This document shows, one piece after another, positions 12,010 through 23,578 of a stretch of 64,000 nucleotides of DNA. A model generated the notes under the pieces. The model saw only the letters and a list, made by a program, of their open reading frames with translations. It searched no databases and was not told the origin of the DNA. The position numbers and the translations under genes are program-made. Numbering within the stretch: the first letter of the stretch is position 1; each line of letters starts with the position of its first letter. Origin of the DNA: Zygnema cylindricum (Eukaryota > Streptophyta > Zygnematophyceae > Zygnematales > Zygnemataceae); contig JBBHKE010002052.1 of NCBI GenBank assembly GCA_037447655.1, positions 499,185-563,184 of the forward strand, given 5' to 3'.

Positions 12010-12788
12010 GGGTGCGTCTCCATGTGCCTAAGTAAGGGTTTTTTTCTGTCGTTTTCCTGTAAAACTGAGGGCCGTACCGCGTAAGTTTCAACAGTACAAA
12101 AAAAAGTAAAAAATGAGAAGTACATTTTGCGTCATCATCGAATTTAAGATGTACTACATATTGTCATTTTGTGTTCTCCGACCCACGACCACGCCAAAAA
12201 ACGTCATCTTCAAACTTTTCTTTAAAACACAGGGAAGATGTGTTTTAAAACAAAGATTTTTCGAAAAACAAATAAAAACACGTAGTCGCACGTGTAAAAA
12301 ATTTCCAGGTAATTTCAAAAGAATTCAAGCGACGACGAAAAGTGCACGATCCACTATGTTTTGTCCGTTTGCGTTCAGGTACGACAAAGCAAAGTACATA
12401 ATTTGTTTGGTTTTGTCCGTTTGCGCCTGGTACGGATTTTATTTCGCCAGGGGTCTCAAGATCCGATGCCATTTCACGTCGCGCGGACAAGAGACGCAAA
12501 GGCAAAGTGCATCGTCTTCAACCGTGAAACGGCACAGGCTGGATGGCGGTACGTCTACAATGTCATGAAATCTCATGCGACGTCATAACCTGCTACAAAA
12601 AATAACGTGCGTTATCACAGATTGTAGATGTTGACAGCCGTCACGGGCATTGTCAGCGTATACAATCGTCACATGCTTAAGTAATTATGTCGTTGTTACA
12701 CATAGGGACACCCGAAATCCGGGTCCGCCAGATCTGCGCTAAGAAACAAGTTTTTTTCTCTAAGTTTCAAGTACACAGAGACGCACCC
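12010..12788 (+). mobile_element. PIF/Harbinger-type MITE, family D, copy 1
   Basis: The left end is GGGTGCGTCTCCATGTG and the right end is its imperfect inverse, CACAGAGACGCACCC. TAA flanks both sides (12007-12009 and 12789-12791), the 3-bp duplication typical of PIF/Harbinger elements. The interior matches the inverted copy at 52282-53024 through much of its length (for example CACGACCACGCCAAAAAACG). No transposase is encoded, so it is non-autonomous. Confidence 0.75.
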
Positions 12789-13446
12789 TAAGTGTTCCTA
12801 TGTCAATCGTTCCGTGCGCCTTCATTACTTCAAATATGTGACAATTGTAGACGTCTACAAAATGTGCGACAGAGTACGAAACTAAATGTAGACGACCACG
12901 AAACTTCCTAAAATTGGTGACATCTACAAAAACGGCGACGGTTGTAGACGTCGATGTTTTTGTGACATTGTAGATGTTTAGGGTTTTGTGACATAGCGAA
13001 GTCATCCTACCTTGTGACGTCATCAATACGTAGATTTTTCGCCATGGCTTCTCGATTTTTTTTTTTTATCTTTTATCATCCGATATGCCATCAAACTCAA
13101 ACCAAAAATCCAAAAAATAAAACAAAATAATTTATCTTTCATTTGATATTATATTGCTGCATTTCATTTAAAGAAGAGAGAAAGATGAGCGGTCGAGTTA
13201 GAAAGAGTGGGAGAGACGAGGACGTAAACTTTTGCAAAGGACCCATGAATGAAAGTGGAGGTCCGAGACTCCAACAATATTTTTTCCGTACATGCTTGTC
13301 ATTTTCGTACGTACATGCGAGTAACGAGCAGTTAAAATAATAGTCTCGGGCGACCCGGTGCTTTGCCCTTTGGTTGCCAAGGGCCTGTCGATTTTATACA
13401 CGCGGACCAATAGGAGCGTCACAATTTGTCGTAGGAGTTACAGGTA
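12789..13446. other. No gene seen
   Basis: This region contains several GTAGACGTC and GACGTCA palindromic words and a T-run near 13055. I see no ORF with coding character. Confidence 0.4.
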
Positions 13447-13965
13447 CACCGTGAATTGCTATTAGCGTGTTGGTCGCTAATTGAGGTACCCTGTTTTTTG
13501 GGGCAAATTCTCAAATAGAATTAGACATTCTAAATGTTCCTACACGTTACTTGAGGTGTTCCATAAAATAGGATTCACGACTCTAATACAGTGCCATCGT
13601 AAATAGTGTGGTGTACGGTCTATCAGAGATGTACGTTTTTGTACTTTTTTAAGTAGAAAAGTACAGAAAAGATATTCACGCTGTCCCGTAGTCGCGCTAA
13701 CATGTAATTGCGTAAATATTTTCCGGCATTCGCGGATGAAAAAAAAATGCGACGGCGTACGATTTGAACAATTTCGTACATTCACATATTTTAGTGTGGA
13801 GATATTCTGCACTGAAATTTTTTACAAAGCAGTTTGCAAATTAGAGTGTACGAAAAATTAGAATAAAAATTATTTCCAAAAAAAACGATATTCCCAATTA
13901 GCGTAAATAACGCTAATTGTTTCATTACGCTATCTATTTCATTACGCTAATAGCTATTCACGGTT
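13447..13965. mobile_element. TA-flanked MITE, long subfamily B, copy 1
   Basis: The terminal repeats are CACCGTGAATTGCTATTAG on the left and CTAATAGCTATTCACGGT on the right, with TA on both sides. Internal blocks such as GGTGTACGGTC and TGCGACGGCGTACG match the copy at 57080-57619. It is 519 bp and non-coding. Confidence 0.8.
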
Positions 13966-15163
13966 TACTGCTTCACAAATCAATCCGTTTCCCGTAGTGT
14001 ACGGATATTGAGAACACGACAGCGTGGCGTGATGTGACGGGATCGCACGCGCAAAAATGAAAAGTAACGTTACTGTACGTTACTCTACCGGTATTGACAA
14101 CACGACATTTTGGCGTGACGTCGAATTTGTCTGGCCTCTTATCATACCATTACAACCATGCGAAATACAACAAATAAGTGTGTACCACGTGTCCCTTTTC
14201 ATTACATCAACATTGGAACATGACAAAGCCAATCAAAACTCAAGTCATTCAACGGCTCACGATTTTACACAAAGAAAATCGACGATCAATTATCGTTGTC
14301 ACCAGAGACGAATGCGACTAGAATGCTTTTCCCTTTTAGAATCTAAAAGGGCAAAGCAAAAATAGCTTGTATTCTCAGTCGTTCAAATTTTTTCGAAGAC
14401 GTTTCACGCGTGCAATACCGTTTTTCTATTCGTCAATGGGGTATTATTAATTATTTTAATTAAAATCAGGTCTCGATTTGATTCCAGTATAAGTGTGAAG
14501 AAGATGAGCTGGCGTGACGTGGAAGTGGGTCGCGATGATAATAGCGCCAAATTGCCGTACCATCCAAGGTACAAGATGACGCAATTCGTACTTTGGTTCT
14601 TGCCCATTTTTCGAACGGCGTAATATATTCTCGTTGCAAGTCCCATTTTCTGTGAAAACGACGGGGAAAAAACCCTTACTTGAACACACGAGTCGTAGCG
14701 ATTGGTTCCCTAATTCCCTTTGGATATGATGACACGAAGTACAAAGTACGGTAGCAGTACGGCAGGACCGCTTCAAAAAACGTCAAACTAATGTTTTAGC
14801 AGCACGTCACCGTCCACGTCGGCATGTACGGTTCAAGACCGCCGCAATACTAAATCGTACAAAAGCCGGTCAAGAAGGTGAAACGGTCATTTCCTATTTA
14901 AATTTGCCACGTGGCATTTATCTACCGGTTTTGTTGTCGGAGTGACTTGGCGAATTAAAAGCCATGGCTGTCAGTACGGTTACCTTGACGTCGTTGATCT
15001 TTGCGTGCCACGTGGCACTTGCAATGGGATACTACACCGGACTCATTGCGAAGCAAGACCGTACGTTTGTCTCTCCTTTGACCCCCATTTCCCCTTAGAT
15101 TTAGTTGATTGGTCGATGATTCACACGTGCGAAAGCGGCTCGAATCCGCTTTTCTTACCCCTA
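13966..15163. other. Intergenic DNA without a supported gene
   Basis: Short overlapping ORFs exist on both strands but none shows a domain or conserved motif. Scattered CGTACGG and GTACGGT words resemble those in neighbouring repeats. Confidence 0.4.
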
Positions 15164-15424
15164 TCCGTACACCTATCCGTACCATTCCGTACCACTGTCC
15201 GCACGAATGTCCGTACTACTTCCAGTACCACTGTCCGTTCTAGTGTCCGTATTACTGTCCGAACTACTGTCCGTACAACTGCCCGTACCACTTCGTAGTA
15301 CAGCCCGTACAAAAATCCGAACCACTATCCGTACAGATGTCCGTACAGATGTCCGTACAGATGTCTGGACAAATGTCCGTACGACTATCCGTACTAATGT
15401 CCGTACTACCGTCCGTACGACTGC
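15164..15424. repeat. 12-bp minisatellite, consensus ACTGTCCGTACY
   Basis: About twenty imperfect units of roughly 12 bp, variations on GTCCGTACTACT, run head to tail. Because the unit is a multiple of three, all frames stay open and give artificial V-R-T-T or S-V-L-L repeats. It lies directly before the first LRR exon. Confidence 0.85.
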
Positions 15425-15429
15425 TGCAG

Positions 15430-15562
15430 AGTCGGCTCTGGCGGCGGTGAAGGCGGGCGTCGCGAACCAGGGGAGCTTTCCCGCGATCCGATGCTATGGA
15501 GGAGGGGGGGAATGGTGGGAAAAACCCTTTAGATGCGACGGTTCCGGCCGCGTGTTTACAGT
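15430..15562 (+). CDS. LRR gene, N-terminal cap exon (5' part unknown)
   Basis: A candidate exon lies between the acceptor CTGCTGCAG and the donor GTGAGT at 15563. It encodes an LRR N-terminal-cap-like segment: A-L-A-A-V-K, a W-W-E-K stretch and then C-D-G-S-G-R-V, which resembles the W...V-x-C-x...R-V pattern before the first repeat of plant LRR proteins. The exon ends two bases into a codon, matching the one-base start of the 72-bp exon at 16636. The frame is also open upstream through a minisatellite, so the true start and any signal peptide are not defined. The assignment rests on short motifs. Confidence 0.45.
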
Positions 15563-16635
15563 GTGAGTGACTATCGTCGCATGCAATTTTTGCTGGGAAG
15601 GATCCGCTCCTTCCATCCCTCCCTCCCTCTCCCCCTCCCTCCCTCCCTCCTCCCCCCTTCTCTCTTTATATTTGGCGCAGAATTTTGGTCTGAAATGTGT
15701 TTCAATGTCGGTGATGCGGTGGGTCTTGGCGAGGCTTAGGGGGGGAGTGGGGGGAGACAGAAGGGGGGGGGAGGGGAGGGGAGGGGAGGGGGGGAAAGGG
15801 GGGAAAGGGGAGGGGAGGGGGAAAGGGGAGGGGAGGGGAGGGGAGGGAGGGGAGGGGGGAAAGAGGAACGAAGGACAGCGTAAGAAAAATACTTAGATAT
15901 ATCTGCAATGAAGATTTCGTCCTGTTTTTAGGATTTAAAAGGGGGGGGGGGGGGGGTGCCGAGGGATTTAGAGGGGTGGGGAAAGGAAATTTTTAGGGGA
16001 AGTGTTTTCGGGGTGGTGGTGGAGGGAAGACATTCAGCCCCTTCCCTTCACGCGCCCCCCTTCCCCCCACCTTCCACCACCCTTCCCCCTCCCTTCCCTC
16101 CCCGCTAGCACTCCCCCCTCCCCAAATAGTCCCCCCGTTCCCCCCCACCCCCCCTCCCCCAAACACCTTCCCTCCCTCTCCATCTCCCCCTCTCTCCCCC
16201 TCCCCCCCTACCCCCCTCTCGTCCCGATACCCCAAACACAAGGGCATTTAGGGAGGAGCAGGGAGGGAGGAGGGAGGGGGAGGAGAGGGATATTTGGGAG
16301 GGGGTGGGGTGTTTGATAAAAATGGAAAGCGGGTGCAAAAATAACTTTATCATTTATAAAGGAGAGGGAGAGGGAGTGGGGTTGGGGTTGGGAGGAGGTG
16401 GGGTGGGGGGGGAGCGTGTAAAATAATGTGGTACAACTATGCGGTAGTTCACTTTTGGTTTATATGAGAGGGGAAATGGGGTTTTGTTGAGTGAGAAAGT
16501 TGGAACTTGTTTGTCAACATATGAAAGGCCGGAGGTGAGGACGATAATGGGGAGGGGGGAAGAGAGAATAAAGGGATATTGGAAAAAGAGGATAAGGGGA
16601 TATTGTTCAATAACCTATGCGGGTGCATGGTGCAG
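15563..16635 (+). other. Inferred intron with low-complexity purine and C-rich tracts
   Basis: G/A-rich stretches at about 15745-15870, a pure G run near 15942-15957, a C-rich block at 16040-16210 and another G-rich block at 16255-16405 fill this interval. ORFs in it are composition artefacts. The G runs could form quadruplexes. Confidence 0.6.
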
Positions 16636-16707
16636 ATATCTATCAAGTCTAGGATTGGTGGGGAGCATTGCGCCCGAGATTGGGAACCTCACAAGATTGA
16701 AATTCTT
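16636..16707 (+). CDS. LRR exon (one 24-residue repeat)
   Basis: The exon is exactly 72 bp between TGGTGCAG and GTAAGC. It codes for one plant-type leucine-rich repeat, L-x-x-L-G-L-V-G-S-I-A-P-E-I-G-N-L. It begins with one base of a codon and ends with two, so any number of such exons can be joined without changing frame. The repeat pattern is that of plant receptor-type LRR domains, which usually act outside the cell in ligand or partner binding; the rest of this protein is not visible. Confidence 0.8.
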
Positions 16708-16959
16708 GTAAGCTGTGTGAGGGGGATGTATCTTCTTCACTAAAACTATACATAAGCAAATGGGTACATGCATGATTATAGTAATAATGAAATAAAGAAA
16801 ATTAATGAAGGATGTCTTTTCAGTTTCGTTGGAGAAGTAGAGTTGGAAACGTAAAATCGAATGTCGGTTTAAATATTGCAAAGATGTTGTTTTGCAACCT
16901 CAAATACCCCTTTAGATGTGAATGGGAAAACTTCAAAATTTAGTGTCATTGTAGAAGAT

Positions 16960-17530
16960 ACACCAAGATGGTTGTGGATCTATATTTGGATTTGAGCGGG
17001 ACGGAGAGTGTGGGAGAGGGAAAGGGGGAGGGAGAGAGAGGGGGAGAGGAGGCGTGATGAGAAAGGGGGAAAGGGTTGGACCGGAGTAAGAGGGGAAGAG
17101 AGTGAAAAAAATATGGAAAGGGGGGGAGGAGGGAGGGGGAGGAGAAAGGAGATAGGGGAGGGGGAGGGTGGAGAAGGAGAGGGGGAAGAGGTGCGAGAGG
17201 GAGAGGGGGACGGAGGAGAGGAAAATTAAGAGGGAGAGGGAGGGGTGGCGTGGGGAGAGGGCGGCGAGGGGGGCGGGGGCAAAAGTAGAGAGAAAAAGAG
17301 GGGAAAAAAGGTGGAAAGAGGGAAAGATATGGAGAGAGGGGGGAGACGTGGGGAGGAGGAGGGCGAAAGGAGAGGAGGGTGGAGAGGGAGGATTGAGAGG
17401 GAGAGGGAGAGGGAGAGGGAGAGAGAGGGAGAGAGGAGGGAGAGGGAGAGGGAGAGGGGGAGGGAGAAGGAAAAAGGGGAGAGGGGGAGGGGGAGGTTGA
17501 GGGCAAGGTGAGGGGAGGGGGAAACAAAGT
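16960..17530 (+). repeat. Polypurine (GGGAGA)n-like tract in LRR intron
   Basis: Nearly all bases are G or A on the plus strand, in irregular GAGAGGGAGAGG runs. Long ORFs on both strands here encode only R/E/G or P/S/L strings. It lies between two LRR exons, so it is intronic if the model is right. Confidence 0.85.
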
Positions 17531-17692
17531 GGCTAGCTGAGGAGGGAGGAGTTGCATTATAGAAATGAAGTTTCGGTTTCGAAATATTTTAGTGCTATGT
17601 AAAAAAGTGTAATATCATTTTGTTTTTTTCCCTCGATGTTTGAATCTTTTTAACTTTTTTATGATTGGCTTTGTGGTTACCTATTGTCACAG

Positions 17693-17764
17693 GTATGCAC
17701 ATAACAACTCCTTTAGTGGAAGCCTTCCATCGTCCATCGGTCAAATGACATCCCTCCAATTCTT
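17693..17764 (+). CDS. LRR exon (one 24-residue repeat)
   Basis: This 72-bp exon follows TTGTCACAG and precedes GTAAGA. It encodes N-N-S-F-S-G-S-L-P-S-S-I-G-Q-M, a canonical plant LRR unit, in the same phase as the exon at 16636. Splice sites, length and phase agree, so this is one of the firmest host exons in the window. Confidence 0.85.
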
Positions 17765-17819
17765 GTAAGACTGCTAACACTATCTCTGTGTCGCAAAAAA
17801 AATGTGTAGTTTGTAGAGG

Positions 17820-19660
17820 AAGCGGGGTAAGTGGTAAGAGGAGAGGGAGAAGCACAAGAAGGAAAATAAGGAGAGGGAGAGTAGTTGGGGGCGAGGCCGA
17901 GAGCGGGAGTGAGGTGGGGAGAGAGAGGGAGCAAGTAAGAGAAGGAAAAGAGGGAGGCGTAGAAAGGAGAAAAAAGAGAGGGGTAGTGGGGGAGAAGGGG
18001 AATGAGAGGGGGTGGAAAGGGGACGGGGAGTGGGAGTTGGAATAGGGGAAGGGGGGGGGGGGGGAAGAAAAAAGTCGGGGAGGAGGGGGGGAAACAGGGA
18101 GAGGGGGGGAGAGGAGGAGAGGTGGAGTGGAAAGTGGGAAAGGGAATGAGGAGGGGAAGGGGGAGGGGGGAGGGGCGGGGGCGAGGGGGAGTGGGAAAGA
18201 GAGGTAGAGGGGTTGAGGAGAGGAAGGTGGAGTGGGAGAGGGAGGTGGAGTGGGAGAGGGAAGGAGGTGAAGATTAGGAGTGAGGTTGGGGGGAGGGAGG
18301 TGGAGTGGGAGGTGAAGAGGGAAAGATGGATACGGATAGGGAGAGGGAGGGGGAGAGGGAGAAGGTGAGGGAGGAGAGAAAGAAGGGTCTAACGCTTGTA
18401 AGTTATTATGGTCCATTAAAGAGGACGGAGGGGGAGGGGGAGAGGGTATGACGGAGAGGGGGATAGGGGAAGATGGGGAGGAGGGGAAGAGGGAGAGGAA
18501 GGTGGAGGGGGAGGGGGAGGAGTGGTAAGTGGAGGGGGAGGGAGATTAGGAGGGAGGGAGAGAGGAGAGAGGAGGAGAAGGGGAGACGAGGGGAGGGAGG
18601 GAGGGAGGGTGACAATGGCAAGGATGAAGGGGAAGGTGATGGATAGGGGGGGAATGGGGGAAGGGAGTGAGGGGGTGAGATGGCGGGAGAGTGAGATGAG
18701 GAGAGGATAAGACGGGGAGATGGGGAGAAGGGGGGGGAGAAAGAGGGGTGGGGGGGAGGGAGGGAGAGGGCGTAGGAGATCGAGAGGGGGAAAAGAGAGA
18801 GGGAGAGGGAGAAGGTGGGGAGAGGGGGGATGATAGGGGGGGAGATAGATGGGGGGAGAGGGGGGAGAGAGGGTTAAGAGAAGGAGAAGAGGTGGGGGGC
18901 GGGGTAGGGGGAGAGGGAGAGAGGGACAAAAGTGGGGAAGGGGAGGAGAAAGGGAAGGCAGAGGGCAAGGGCGAAGGCAATTGCGAGGGAGAGGGAGTGG
19001 GAGCGGGATAGGATTAGAGAGAGGGAGAGGCGGGAAGAAAAGGGGGAGTGGGTGAGGGGGGCAAAGGGGCATCGGTGAAGGATCGGGTCAAGTGGAGGGA
19101 AAGGGAGACGGGGAAAGAGAGGGAGATGTAGAGGGAAAATGAGAAGAGTTGGTAAAGGGAAGAGGGGGAGGGCTCGACTTGGAGAGGGGGATAGGGGTTG
19201 AAGGGGAGGTGATGTGGAGGAGATGGGAATAGCAGGGGAGGAGAGGGGGAGGTTGAGTTGGAGGGAGAGGGGGAGGGTGGGAGTTGTTTAGGGGGAGCAG
19301 GGGAGTGGGACAGAGGGAGAGGAGGTGGGAAGAGGGTGAAGGTTAGAGCACGAGAGGGGGAGATGGAGCGGGAGAGGGAGAGGAGGGGGTTTGAATGGGC
19401 GGGGAGAGGGAGTGGGAGAGGGAGGCGGAAAGAGTGGGGGAGAGTGGGGCAAAGAGAGTAGGAGAGAGAGGTGGCGAGAGGGCGACACAGAGGGGAAGAG
19501 AGGGGGAGAGAGGGAAAGAGAAGGGGAGAGAGAGTGAGAGAGAGGGGGAAAGGTGGAGAGCGGGGTAGAAAATAAGTGTGAGGGGGAGAGAAAGGGAAAG
19601 TAGGGAAGGGAGGGGGAGAGAGGACAGGCGTAGAGAGGCAAAGAGAGAGAGGGTTTTTTA
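17820..19660 (+). repeat. 1.8-kb polypurine tract
   Basis: Almost uninterrupted G/A sequence on the plus strand, with small breaks near 18395 and at scattered C/T positions. It separates two LRR exons. All ORFs in it are low-complexity artefacts. Confidence 0.9.
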
Positions 19661-20690
19661 CATAATAGCTGTTTATGAGGGCTTATTATTTAAGAATCAA
19701 TAATTAGTAATTAATGATTAATAATTATTTTAAAGAATTAGTAATTTAAAACTAGTTTATTAGTAATTACGAAATAATAATCCATATAAACTAAGTAATA
19801 GTTAATTATTAATAAGAGATAACTAATAACTATTATAAAACATATGATATTAAGAATTATAATAATAATTACATGAATAATAATAATAAAATAAAAATAA
19901 AAACAATAATAATAATAAAAATAACAATAGTAGTCGTAATAATGTTAATTATAGTATATTAAGATATTAATAATAATAATAATAATAATAATAAAAATCA
20001 TAACGATATATAGTGTGATAGTAAATTTCCGAGTAATTAGTAATAATATAGATGTATAAAAATAATGACAAAATAAATATTACAACAACAATAAGAAATA
20101 AGAAAAAAAAAATTAGTCATTAAATTAACCAAATTTTTTTTTTAACGATATTATATAATATTGGTTCATAAGTACCACCAGTAAAACATACATGTCTTAC
20201 GTTAGCCGCTGAAAGTATTAAGTTTTAGTCAAAATAAATTAAATATTCTGAAAAACCTTCATTCTATTTATCAAATGAAAAGTAACCTATAAGATTTCTA
20301 TTTATTATTTTAATTTTTTAAGTTGACCTTTAAGATTTTTTTTTCCGAAAAAGTTTGTTGTTATAAAGTTTTAATATTTGATTTTTTTTTTATACATTGA
20401 AGTTTAATTGTAGAAAGTTGAGTGATTTTATTTTTTTTGCATTAGGATGAGATAGGTGACATGTGGCAAAATTAAACTGGAGTAAAAGGAGGAAAGTTGG
20501 GAGGGGTTTCGGGTTGAAGTGAAAAGGAGGGGAGTGGGGGGGGGGGTGCATGTAAACAAATGCAATTTTGTGTTTGAAAATTTTAAATTGAAATTACTTT
20601 TTCTTTTGATATTTGTTGTGTTTTAAGTTTTTTTATTATTGGTTTTGTTGATGCCCCGCATCTCATAATTTTATATAACAACAACTTTTT
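19661..20690. other. AT-rich intronic DNA with (AAT)n microsatellite
   Basis: The composition switches abruptly from polypurine to AT-rich, with an AAT microsatellite near 19968-19994. I see no exon before 20695. Confidence 0.5.
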
Positions 20691-20694
20691 TATG

Positions 20695-20766
20695 GCTGAT
20701 TTCTATCAACCATTTGAGTGGAAGGATTCCATCGTCCATCGGTCAACTAAAATTCCTTCATCGCTT
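20695..20766 (+). CDS. Probable LRR exon with non-canonical acceptor
   Basis: A 72-bp unit aligned to the other LRR exons encodes H-L-S-G-R-I-P-S-S-I-G-Q-L and ends at the donor GTAAGA. Its end is nearly identical to the exon at 17693 (CCATCGTCCATCGGTCAA). However, the two bases before the start are TG instead of AG, so the acceptor is lost or lies elsewhere. It may be a decayed exon, suggesting that the gene is a fragment or pseudogene. Confidence 0.55.
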
Positions 20767-20829
20767 GTAAGACACATGGCACTATCGTTATGTTGCACAT
20801 AAAAAATGGTATAAATGGAAATGGTTTTT

Positions 20830-20941
20830 TGGTTTCAGAGGGAGAGAGGGGGAGAGAGAGTGGGGTAGAGGGGGAGAGGGGGGAGGGAAGTGGAAGAGAG
20901 GGAGTAGAGGAAAGGGTGAGAGGGGGAGTGGGAGAGGGAGA
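20830..20941 (+). repeat. Polypurine tract, left half
   Basis: A G/A tract that appears to continue at 24233-24330 on the other side of the copia insertion. Confidence 0.75.
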
Positions 20942-21528
20942 TGTAAAATATACCACAGAGGTGGTATGCAGCGGAAGCACAAAATAATACACACAGAATT
21001 GGCCACAAAAGATATATATTTATAACAAAATGGCCGAAGCCTTTTTACAAGGCTTTTTCCCTTTCCTCTCACTCTTCACACTTTCACTCTATCAACCCAA
21101 CTGAATTGATCCAAATCTAAATCCAGGATATATCTTGCATCTAAGCAATTTAGCTTGTATAGCTGTTCTGATGACGTGCCGTGCACGATAGATAAAAGCG
21201 TAGTAGGCGCCTTCGTGGAAGGCGCACGGGAAGAAGAAAGCACGCAGAAAAATGGTAGGCGCGCTTTTCTCCTTCGAGAAGTGAAGAGAATAAACGTTGC
21301 GTTTCGTGCGCAGTATGCTACGAAACTTCGTATAATTCTTTTCGTGCGCCGTACGCCACGAAACTTCAAACAATAACTTTCGTGCGCCGTGCGCGCACAA
21401 AACGCCAAACATACTTACTCCAATCGTATGGTACTTTATTGTACCGTTGACTTACATACTTGAAAGCGTATCGCGCCACGCGAACCAAAATATCGCGCGC
21501 GCTCGATTCTCCACATTGAATCGTAACA
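20942..21528 (-). repeat. 3' LTR of copia element 1
   Basis: The 587-bp repeat begins TGTAAAATATACC and ends CGTAACA on the plus strand. It shares with 23579-24232 the start ATACCACAGAGGTGG and the GAAACTTCGTATAATTC block, but lacks about 65 bp present in the other LTR. Confidence 0.9.
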
Positions 21529-21540
21529 ATCCCCCCCTCA
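21529..21540 (-). other. Polypurine tract of copia element 1
   Basis: GAGGGGGGGAT on the minus strand abuts the 3' LTR. A second G-run of eight is found at about 21583-21591. Confidence 0.75.
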
Positions 21541-22063
21541 ATGTGAGAATTGCCGCGAGGCGTGAACCAACTCCATTTGTGGTCCCCCCCCTTAAACATG
21601 ACCATCCTCACCGATGTCATGTAAAGCACTTTTTACTTTTTAATCGTAATTACTCCTCGTGATTATCCACGCTGTTGCCACATGGGCACGTCGCCGTCCT
21701 CATCGCAATTTAAATGTTTGACTGGACGTTTAATTTTCGTCATCGAAATTACAACTCCAAATTTGCATCAAATAATAATTGTCATCAATTTCAATCGTCA
21801 ACTAACATTGAAATTCCGTACACGGTACTCACTGTACCAAAAGGCCGTTTAACGGCTTCACCATAAGTCGCCTGTCATTATCAGCGGACGACCAAATCAA
21901 CCGTCGGTTTTTCCGGCCATGTTCCACCACGGGAAATTAAATTTATACGGCGATTTCGTAAATCGCCACACCAATTCACAAGAGGCAGTGATTTTAACTC
22001 CTCTTGAATTTGTACGGCTTTACTGTATCATTTGAACAGTTTTGCCGTACTCCAACCTGTTCT

Positions 22064-23526
22064 TCAATTTTGTTTTGAAGTGTGGCACGTCATTCTTGGC
22101 CACAAACTTAACTCCTCGTTTACCACCGACATTTTCGATGGACGCTTCCAAAATAGCGTGCTTTGGAAAGAATCAGATAAAGCGCCTTCCCCAATGACAA
22201 CTCCAGTGTCCTTCACTATTTGAATAGTACAGTCGCCATGCGAAATAACGCTGCAACCGGTTTGTTGAATTTGATGTACGGATAATATATTTGCCGAACC
22301 GTTAGGAATAAATAAGACGTCCGTCAACTTTGTTTCGTTAACTTTTTCAACGCCGTCAAAGTCGTATGTAATAAAATCCAAAGGTACCGTCCCCACTGTA
22401 CCCACGTGAATCACTTGGCCACTTGCCGCAGATATGCGTTTCGGACTTGTGAGTTGGCGCATATCCGAAAATAAAGTAGGGTCAGTGCACACGTGGTGCG
22501 ACGCACCGGAATCGATTACCCACTCATTTTCTTTGTTGTTGACGTCATTAGACGTAGAAGGAAGATTCAAAATTGAAAATATTTGAGCGCCTCCTCTTTC
22601 TTCTTCAAAATTAGAAAAGAAATTTCCATGGGCGCCACCTCGTCCCCATTGGCCGCCACCACGTCCACCATTTCGACCGCCGCGTCCACCTTGACGGTCT
22701 CCTCGACCGCCGCCGCCACCATTGATTCTCGAGAGACAATGTGTGGAGATGTGTCCCAACTTCCCACAAAAGTAACATACCTTGTCTATGTCCGGACATG
22801 TGGACGGTCCATGACCAGTTTGCTTACACCGAAAACATATAAAATTATCAAACTGCGGATTTTGGTTTTCATTATCTTCATTTTTAAAAACTCCATAACC
22901 TCTGGGACCGCTACCTCTACCGCCCCTTTTGCCGCGGAGAAAATTAAGCTTCGCGGTACCGGGTGAGGTTATATCCGAAGTTTCTACATTCTTAGATCCT
23001 CTTGACTCTTTAGCTTCTTCTTCTGCGGTTTTCAGGTAATTGACTGCATAATCATAGGTGCATTTATCTCGTACTTGTAAAATTTGTTTTAAATGAAGCA
23101 TTTCGTCCGGTAATGCTTTTAATAATCCTGTGACCTTGTCCTCATCCATGATGACTCTACCATTGTTTAGAAGGTGTTCTATAATAATATTGTAGCGTTT
23201 TACTGCCTCATCAATTGATTCATTTGGTCTAAGCTTAAATTGCATGAACTCTCCAAAAATCTGTTGTCCCTTATTTTGAGCACCTTTCTCAAATTGATTC
23301 TCGAGCGATCTCCAACATTCGTGGGCAGATCCGTGAGTAAGGAAGTGATCATGAATGGATGGAGCGCATGACTGCATGAGCCCGCCGCAAGGTTCTTTCT
23401 CTTCCACGTTCTCCGAGCTTTCCGATCGAAGTCCGGAAGCACCTCCTCGCCAATAACCACCTTCCAAAGATGACGCAACATTAATTGTGTCTTGATGTAC
23501 TTCTTCCACGAAGCATAATTACTCAT
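22064..23526 (-). pseudogene. gag: Copia element 1 Gag-protease, frameshifted
   Basis: Reading starts at the ATG at 23526 with W-K-K-Y-I-K and L-W-K-V-V, the opening of a copia-type Gag (UBN2-like). The frame is lost near 23390, where comparison with element 2 (K-N-L-S-A-I-G-G-L) indicates about one missing base, and it continues in the 481-residue ORF that ends at 22064. Downstream are two CCHC knuckles (C-F-R-C and C-Y-F-C types) separated from the protease by a Gly/Arg-rich stretch, then the retropepsin motif V-I-D-S-G-A-S-H-H. The ORF stops shortly after the protease and no pol domains follow. Confidence 0.85.
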
Positions 23527-23564
23527 AAATTAAACATAATTAAACATAAAGTGAAGCACTACCT

Positions 23565-23576
23565 GCTCCGATACCA
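23565..23576 (-). other. Primer-binding site of copia element 1
   Basis: TGGTATCGGAGC on the minus strand, two bases inside the 5' LTR, matches the complement of the initiator tRNA-Met 3' end except at one base. Element 2 has the same variant. Confidence 0.85.
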
Positions 23577-23578
23577 AT

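Noticed and set aside
15164-15424. CRISPR-like array
   Set aside because: Units are contiguous and about 12 bp with no unique spacers, so this is a minisatellite in a eukaryotic genome.
15207-15429. Signal-peptide-like M-S-V-L-L-P-V-P-L start before the LRR cap
   Set aside because: It is coded by the 12-bp minisatellite, whose repeated units give hydrophobic strings in this frame.
18326-18397. Possible further LRR exon ending at ACGCTT/GTAAGT
   Set aside because: The donor-like end matches the LRR exons, but the preceding 72 bases are polypurine and encode no LRR.
17595-18416. Long minus-strand ORF of 273 residues, and similar ones at 18416-19072, 16946-17557 and 29300-29854
   Set aside because: They are translations of polypurine or polypyrimidine tracts and contain only P/S/L/F or R/E/G strings with no domain.
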